A stretch of DNA of 9,236 nucleotides. Origin: Planctomycetaceae bacterium (GTDB lineage: Bacteria; Planctomycetota; Planctomycetia; Pirellulales; PALSA-1355). The notes under the pieces were generated by a model. The model made no database searches. It was not told the origin of the DNA and saw only the letters and a list, made by a program, of their open reading frames with translations. Positions 5,332 through 9,236 of the stretch are shown piece after piece (within the stretch, counting starts at the first letter, position 1; the number at the start of each line of letters is the position of its first letter). The translations under genes and the position numbers were made by a program. Location: positions 1-9,236 of the forward strand of contig SXHT01000262.1 of the NCBI GenBank assembly GCA_005773095.1. The letters run 5' to 3'.

Positions 5332-6609
5332 ATGAACACCCTCTCCCTGCCCATGGGCGGTTTTGCCTCCGCCGCGGTCCCCGTGCCAATCGCGGCGCAT
5401 TTCCCGTCACCCCCCGCCCCTCTCCCGCAGCGGGGAGAGGGGAGTCAAGTCGCGGCGGCGCCGCTTGCCGCTTACGACCAACTTCGGTACGCGCGCGAGA
5501 TCATCGCAATCGAAGGCCAGACACTATTACATCTGGCCGAACGGCTCGATGCCGACTTTTGCCGCGCGATCGAGCAGCTCTACCACTGCCGCGGCAGTGT
5601 GATCGTAACCGGCATGGGCAAGGCGGGCATGATCGCACAAAAAATTGCCGCCACGCTTGCCAGCACGGGAACGCGCGGGCATTATCTGCACCCGGCGGAA
5701 GCGGTGCATGGCGATCTGGGTCGCATTCACACGGACGACGTCGTGCTGATCCTCTCGCAGAGCGGCGAGACGGAGGAAGTCACCCGGCTGTTACCGTCGC
5801 TCAAGGAATTTGGCGTCACGATTATCGCTCTCACCGGCAAACGCACGAGCATGCTGGGCCGTGCGGCCACGGTCACGATCGAGCTTGGCCCGTTACAGGA
5901 GGCCTGTTCCCTGGGCCTGGCCCCCAGTACCAGCACCACCGCCATGCTTGCCATGGGGGATGCACTGGCCCTGGTTACCAGCCGCATGCGGGATTTCAAG
6001 CCGGAGGACTTCGCTCGCTTCCATCCGGCCGGAACGCTGGGCCGAAAGCTGAGCAAAGTCAACGATCGCATGCGTCCGCTGGAAGAGTGCCGTGTCGCGC
6101 TGTGCACCCTGACGGTGCGCCATGTGTTCGCCGAAGGCCGGTGGCCTGGACGACGCACAGGCGCTATCATGATCGTTGACCCGCAGGGCAAGCTGCACGG
6201 GATTTTCACGGATAGCGATTTGGCCCGCTTATTCGAGAGCCGTCGCGACGGCGCGATCGACGACCCGATCCGCGATGTGATGACCAAGAATCCCGCCACC
6301 GTTCCGGTCGGCTCGATGCTGGTCGATGCGGTGGCGATCATGGCGGAACGCAAGATCAGCGAGCTGCCTGTGATCGACCGCGACGGCAAGCCCGCGGGAT
6401 TGATCGATATTACGGACGTCGTCGGACTCGTGCCGGAAGCGCCGTCCGTGCAAGCCACGATTTCCGTTGGGCCGACAGGTTCGGTCGCCGCACCTGTGAC
6501 GATTCCAACCGCGTCGGGTCCAATTGTGGTCTCGCCTGCGGAAGCGGGGCCTCAGGCACCAAAAGGTCGGGTGTTTAGGAAGCAAGCGAAGCCAGAGCGC
6601 CGATTGTAG
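5332..6609 (+). CDS. kdsD: D-arabinose-5-phosphate isomerase (SIS domain plus two CBS domains)
   Basis: The enzyme interconverts ribulose-5-phosphate and arabinose-5-phosphate, the first committed step to KDO in the cytoplasm. The SIS domain spans residues ~55-245: SVIVTGMGKAGMIAQKIA (89-106), HPAEAVHGDLG (120-130), ILSQSGETEEV (140-150) and the family hallmark FHPAGTLGRKL (230-240). Two CBS domains follow (~245-305 and ~312-368; DVMTKNPATVPVGSML, KISELPVID). At 425 residues it is about 100 longer than E. coli KdsD (328). The extra N-terminus (~1-47) contains a translated palindromic repeat (residues 29-37), and the extra C-terminal tail (~370-425) is Pro/Ala/Val-rich, turns basic at its end, and stops inside a second repeat. 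No alternative start codon lies between the first repeat and the SIS domain, so the extension cannot be avoided. It is first in a cluster with kdsC and an LPS-export protein. Confidence 0.92.
   Translation: MNTLSLPMGGFASAAVPVPIAAHFPSPPAPLPQRGEGSQVAAAPLAAYDQLRYAREIIAIEGQTLLHLAERLDADFCRAIEQLYHCRGSVIVTGMGKAGMIAQKIAATLASTGTRGHYLHPAEAVHGDLGRIHTDDVVLILSQSGETEEVTRLLPSLKEFGVTIIALTGKRTSMLGRAATVTIELGPLQEACSLGLAPSTSTTAMLAMGDALALVTSRMRDFKPEDFARFHPAGTLGRKLSKVNDRMRPLEECRVALCTLTVRHVFAEGRWPGRRTGAIMIVDPQGKLHGIFTDSDLARLFESRRDGAIDDPIRDVMTKNPATVPVGSMLVDAVAIMAERKISELPVIDRDGKPAGLIDITDVVGLVPEAPSVQATISVGPTGSVAAPVTIPTASGPIVVSPAEAGPQAPKGRVFRKQAKPERRL
5417..5442 (+). repeat. Palindromic GC-rich repeat inside the kdsD reading frame
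   Basis: CCCCTCTCCC (5417-5426) pairs with GGGAGAGGGG (5433-5442) over a six-base loop. It is translated as PAPLPQRGE. The sequence resembles the common bacterial dispersed repeat that yields 'LPQRGEG' or 'LSRRERE' peptides when read through. It was probably inserted in frame in the non-conserved N-terminal leader of KdsD. Confidence 0.7.
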
Positions 6610-6632
6610 GACGGAATTTCAATCCGTCCTAC
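6606..6632 (+). repeat. Palindromic repeat overlapping the kdsD stop codon
   Basis: GTAGGACGGA (6606-6615) and TCCGTCCTAC (6623-6632) are perfect 10-bp arms around ATTTCAA. The TAG of kdsD (6607-6609) lies in the left arm. The type (GTAGGACGGA...TCCGTCCTAC) resembles a dispersed planctomycete repeat that I recall. It ends 9 bp before the kdsC ATG, occupying the place where a ribosome binding site would sit. No T-run follows, so it is probably not a terminator. Confidence 0.7.
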
Positions 6633-6641
6633 CCCAGCTAC

Positions 6642-7160
6642 ATGAAACTCGAACAACGCTCGCGGTCAATCGAGTTGATTCTGTCGGACGTCGATGGCGT
6701 GCTGACCGACGGCGGCATCGTGTTCGATAATCAGGGTATTGAGACCAAACAGTTCCACATCCGCGACGGGATGGGCATCAAGCTTTGGCAACGCGCGGGC
6801 TACAAGTTCGGACTCGTCACAGGCCGAAGCTCTCACATCGTCAAAATCCGTGCCGCTGAATTGGGCATCGACCTTGTTCGGCAGTCGGCCGAGGAAAAGT
6901 TGCCGGCCGCGCAACAGATCGCGCGCGAGCTGGGCCTGTCGCTCGAGCAAGTCTGTTACATCGGTGATGACTTGCCCGACTTGCCTGCCATCAAAGCCGT
7001 GGGCCTGAGCGTCGCCGTGGCGGACGCAGCGGCCGAGATTCGGGCCGCCGCGCACATTACCACGACACTCGGCGGCGGCCGCGGCGCGGTACGCGAAGCC
7101 GTGGAGATGATCCTCAAGCACCAAGGCCGTTGGGAGAACCTGGTGCAGAAATATTTGTAG
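6642..7160 (+). CDS. kdsC: 3-deoxy-D-manno-octulosonate 8-phosphate phosphatase (HAD family)
   Basis: The enzyme removes phosphate from KDO-8-phosphate to give KDO, in the cytoplasm. All HAD motifs are visible in 172 residues: motif I SDVDGVLTDGG with Asp16 (nucleophile) and Asp18, motif II LVTGRSS (Thr60), motif III Lys86 in AEEKLPA, and motif IV YIGDDLPDLP with Asp109 and Asp110. There is no cap domain, as expected for the KdsC class C0 tetramer, and the length is close to E. coli KdsC (188). The C-terminal GGGRGAVREAVEMIL is the conserved tail that reaches into a neighbouring subunit. It follows kdsD by 32 bp, filled mostly by a palindromic repeat, and has no clear Shine-Dalgarno. Translation may depend on coupling to kdsD or on leader-independent initiation. 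The three-step neighbourhood supports kdsC over other HAD phosphatases. Confidence 0.93.
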   Translation: MKLEQRSRSIELILSDVDGVLTDGGIVFDNQGIETKQFHIRDGMGIKLWQRAGYKFGLVTGRSSHIVKIRAAELGIDLVRQSAEEKLPAAQQIARELGLSLEQVCYIGDDLPDLPAIKAVGLSVAVADAAAEIRAAAHITTTLGGGRGAVREAVEMILKHQGRWENLVQKYL

Positions 7161-7232
7161 CAGGTGTCGGGCGTCGGGGTTCACGAGTTGGGGGTTCAGA
7201 GGTCGGAAACGGTGGCAAGTCCTGATCGCAGA

Positions 7233-7254
7233 CCCCTGACTCCTGACCCCTGAT
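7233..7254 (-). repeat. Short tandem-like repeat unit immediately upstream of the lpt-like gene
   Basis: The forward strand has CCCCTGACTCCTGACCCC (7233-7250) followed by TGAT: two similar 'CCTGAC' type units in tandem. It ends 5 bp before the ATG at 7260, so there is no usual ribosome binding site. A related copy in the opposite orientation, matching 18 of 22 bases, lies inside the lpt-like gene at 8846-8867. The 99-bp gap holding it contains nothing else recognisable. Confidence 0.6.
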
Positions 7255-7259
7255 TCCTA

Positions 7260-9236
7260 ATGTTCAATCGTCTCACGCGTATGACCGCCAGTTTTGCGGC
7301 CGTCCTGGCCGCCTACTGGCTGTACGCGCTGATTGCGGTGCCCATCATCGAGCCGACGGTGCCGGCGCGGTCACGAATGGAGCGCACTCCGGAAGAAATA
7401 GACGCTGCCAAAAATGCCCACAAGCGCCACCAGCAAACCTTTGCCAGTTATTTCAAGCCCGGCGATTGGGAACTCGAAGGCACGCCCAAGGTGCTTGAGA
7501 GTTCACAGGTCAAGCTGCTCGTCCAGGATTACCAGACGCTGCCGGATGGCCGGGTCAAGCTGCAACCTTGCACGCTGATTTTCTTTCCAAACCCCGGCAA
7601 GAAAACCACGACCGGCCAGCAGCAGGCCATTCTCATGCGCGCGCCCGAAGGTGCAATTCTGCAGTTCGATGAGGCGTTCGATCTCAAGCGGGCAAAGGTT
7701 GGCAAATTAGTTGGCGGCAAGCTGGTTGGTAAAATCACAATCGCAAGCGCTCCTGCCGGAACCGACTCGGGCGATGACCTGCTGATCGTAAGTCGCGACG
7801 TGGAGCTATTGGAGGATCGCATTTGGACTCCGCATCCAGTGCAATTTCGCATGGGCAAGAATTACGGCAGCGGCCGTGAGATGCGGATCAACCTGGTTAA
7901 GACCGACGACACGAGTACGGGCAAAGGCCCCGCCGCCCAGTTCGGTGACATTGAATCGTTTGAAATGCTTCGCGACGTAAAGCTCCATCTACAAATGGAA
8001 CCCGGCGGATCGCAGGGGGGCCTTTTGTTCGGAAGCGGCCCAGAGCCGGAAAAGCCCGAAAAGCGCAAGGCGGACGACAATCTCAAGCCCGAGCCGCCGG
8101 TGGAGGTCACCTGCCAAGGCCCCTTCAAGTTTGACGTGCCCCGTTCTTTGGCCACCTTTACCGACCAGGTGGATGTGTTGCGCATTCATCCCGAAGGTTG
8201 GAGTGACCAATTGAATTGCGAATTGCTGGCGATTCAGTTTGGTCCGCGCGAACGACCCCTACAGCCACGACCCGTGGTCGCGCGGAAACGTGGTATCCAA
8301 CGTGATGGCGCCGCGGATGCCAGGCCGAAGTCCCGCCCATTCGACCTTGAGCCCCGACGATTCGAAGCCGTGGGTGATCCGGTCGTGATTCGCGCGCCGT
8401 CGCAAGGCGGCCACGCCCGCTGCCAGCGCCTGGAGTACGACATCAAAACTGGCCGCATCGTGCTCGAAGGCAACGAGGACATCCTGCTGCATCAGGGCGC
8501 CAATGAAATCCGGACGCGACGTTTCGACTATCGTCCCGGGGAAGCCGGCCGTCTTGGTTGGCTGCAGGTCGCCGGGCCCGGCTGGCTGCAGGGCGCCATG
8601 CAGGATCGCCCCAGCCAAAAGTATCAGGCGCAGTGGAACAAGGAACTGCGCATCAGGCCGCAGGAACAGACCCAGGTAGTCTCGATCGTCGGCGAAGCCC
8701 AGGTTCGGTTCTCGGAGATGGGCGCTCTGGCGGCAGACGAGATTCATCTGTGGCTGATTGAATCGCCCAACGCAAACCGCGCGCCGCGTAATCCAGGCCA
8801 GGTCGTGACGGCCAACTACGCGCCCGGTTCGATTCGAGAGCAGAAGTCCGGGGTCAAGAGTCCGGGGGTGGGAACGACCAATGCGCTGGGCACCGGTCTC
8901 CCGACCCCGCCCAACTTTCGACCGCAGGTCTCCCCGGATGCCGGGAGACCTGCGGTCAATCCTGCGGCGGGGCCGGGCGACCCTCACCGAGCGCGCGACG
9001 TGCGCATCATCCCCGACCGCATGCTGGCCGAAGGCAACGTCAAGATCGATTCGCCGCAACTCACAGGCGGCACGCGGCGGCTTGAAGTCTGGTTCCAACA
9101 GACGACGGCGGATTCGACGGGAGCTCAAATCGCTGGCAAGTCCAGCGGCTCGCTTGCGCGTGCCGCTAAGGCCCCAACCCAAATGTTCGACGTGCGCGGC
9201 GACCTGATACGACTTCAGGTGCTGACGCAATCGCAA
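7260..9236 (+). CDS. Large LptC/LptA (OstA)-like LPS-export protein (partial, C-terminus beyond window)
   Basis: An ATG at 7260 opens 659 codons with no stop before the window edge. Residues ~8-31 are a single N-terminal membrane anchor (FAAVLAAYWLYALIAVPII), with the rest periplasmic. Residues ~70-250 resemble LptC-like beta structure (GDWELEGTPKVLE, SQVKLLVQDY, LRDVKLHLQM). Several OstA/LptA-type units follow: ~289-330 (FKFDVPRSLATFTDQVDVLR), ~370-430 (EYDIKTGRIVLEGNEDILL), ~470-500 (VSIVGEAQVRF, LAADEIHLWL) and ~578-605 (PDRMLAEGNVKID, SPQLTGGTRRLEVWF). The pattern of repeated 'G...V.L' strands is that of the LPS transport jellyroll bridge. Position after kdsD and kdsC matches lptC-lptA in E. 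coli, here apparently fused and much larger (E. coli LptC and LptA are under 200 residues each). Two repeats lie in a Pro/Gly linker at ~528-570. No Shine-Dalgarno is visible. A full-length reverse-strand frame at 8259-9236 is a shadow. Confidence 0.75.
   Translation, partial: MFNRLTRMTASFAAVLAAYWLYALIAVPIIEPTVPARSRMERTPEEIDAAKNAHKRHQQTFASYFKPGDWELEGTPKVLESSQVKLLVQDYQTLPDGRVKLQPCTLIFFPNPGKKTTTGQQQAILMRAPEGAILQFDEAFDLKRAKVGKLVGGKLVGKITIASAPAGTDSGDDLLIVSRDVELLEDRIWTPHPVQFRMGKNYGSGREMRINLVKTDDTSTGKGPAAQFGDIESFEMLRDVKLHLQMEPGGSQGGLLFGSGPEPEKPEKRKADDNLKPEPPVEVTCQGPFKFDVPRSLATFTDQVDVLRIHPEGWSDQLNCELLAIQFGPRERPLQPRPVVARKRGIQRDGAADARPKSRPFDLEPRRFEAVGDPVVIRAPSQGGHARCQRLEYDIKTGRIVLEGNEDILLHQGANEIRTRRFDYRPGEAGRLGWLQVAGPGWLQGAMQDRPSQKYQAQWNKELRIRPQEQTQVVSIVGEAQVRFSEMGALAADEIHLWLIESPNANRAPRNPGQVVTANYAPGSIREQKSGVKSPGVGTTNALGTGLPTPPNFRPQVSPDAGRPAVNPAAGPGDPHRARDVRIIPDRMLAEGNVKIDSPQLTGGTRRLEVWFQQTTADSTGAQIAGKSSGSLARAAKAPTQMFDVRGDLIRLQVLTQSQ
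8846..8867 (+). repeat. Internal copy of the element upstream of the same gene
   Basis: GTCCGGGGTCAAGAGTCC followed by GGGG lies in frame in the lpt-like gene. It matches the reverse complement of 7233-7254 at 18 of 22 positions. It encodes part of SGVKSPGV in a linker between OstA-like units. Confidence 0.55.
8920..8957 (+). repeat. Perfect 15-bp inverted repeat inside the lpt-like gene
   Basis: GACCGCAGGTCTCCC (8920-8934) is the exact reverse complement of GGGAGACCTGCGGTC (8943-8957), with eight bases between; two more G-C pairs can form around a bulge. It is translated in frame as RPQVSPDAGRPAV in the flexible linker, which suggests a tolerated insertion of a dispersed palindrome. Confidence 0.75.

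Noticed and set aside
5727..6458. 243-codon open frame on the minus strand
   Set aside because: Antisense shadow of kdsD, Ser/Arg-rich and without recognisable domains.
6606..6632. Intrinsic terminator between kdsD and kdsC
   Set aside because: The stem is strong but no T-run follows and the next gene of the pathway starts 9 bp later; a dispersed repeat fits better.
8259..9236. 325-codon open frame on the minus strand
   Set aside because: Antisense to the lpt-like gene in GC-rich DNA; Arg-rich translation with no motif, while the plus strand shows OstA-like units.

Overview
The window looks like a chromosomal segment from a planctomycete or a close relative. The evidence is indirect: a GC-rich Gram-negative gene set for KDO and LPS transport, a lipoprotein-anchored PQQ alcohol dehydrogenase of the lanthanide-type clade, a lone IS66 transposase remnant, many short palindromic repeats between and inside genes, and a secreted protein of a style common in planctomycetes. 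No rRNA or marker gene is present, so the phylum is an inference.

Left part, minus strand (1 to about 2570). A promoter candidate (2543-2570) and a strong ribosome binding site precede a GTG start at 2486. They drive a PQQ-dependent dehydrogenase gene (486-2486) that is complete in length but cut by one in-frame TAA at 1671-1673. The two halves otherwise align as one protein, with a lipoprotein signal, a coiled-coil spacer, a vicinal Cys pair and an Asp-Tyr-Asp motif typical of lanthanide-dependent enzymes. Only 44 bp downstream starts a periplasmic binding protein resembling MxaJ/XoxJ (1-441, cut by the window edge). Together they suggest a periplasmic alcohol oxidation module.

Middle (2571 to about 5330). 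A decayed IS66 transposase fragment (2658-3111, minus) carries a frameshift and nonsense codons. It is followed by about 300 bp without a gene, a 485-residue secreted protein of unknown function (3414-4871, plus), and a 460-bp non-coding stretch holding small hairpins and a promoter candidate.

Right part, plus strand (5332-9236). This is an LPS cluster in the order kdsD, kdsC, then a long LptC/LptA (OstA)-like protein that runs off the window. The order parallels the E. coli kdsD-kdsC-lptC-lptA-lptB locus. KdsD and KdsC act in KDO synthesis and the third protein probably acts in LPS export. At least four palindromic or short repeat elements are embedded in this cluster. One is translated near the KdsD N-terminus, one supplies the kdsD stop codon, one directly precedes the lpt-like start, and two lie in a linker inside the lpt-like gene. 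This repeat invasion of coding sequence, the nonsense-split lanthanide-type dehydrogenase and the giant Lpt protein are the main points of interest.
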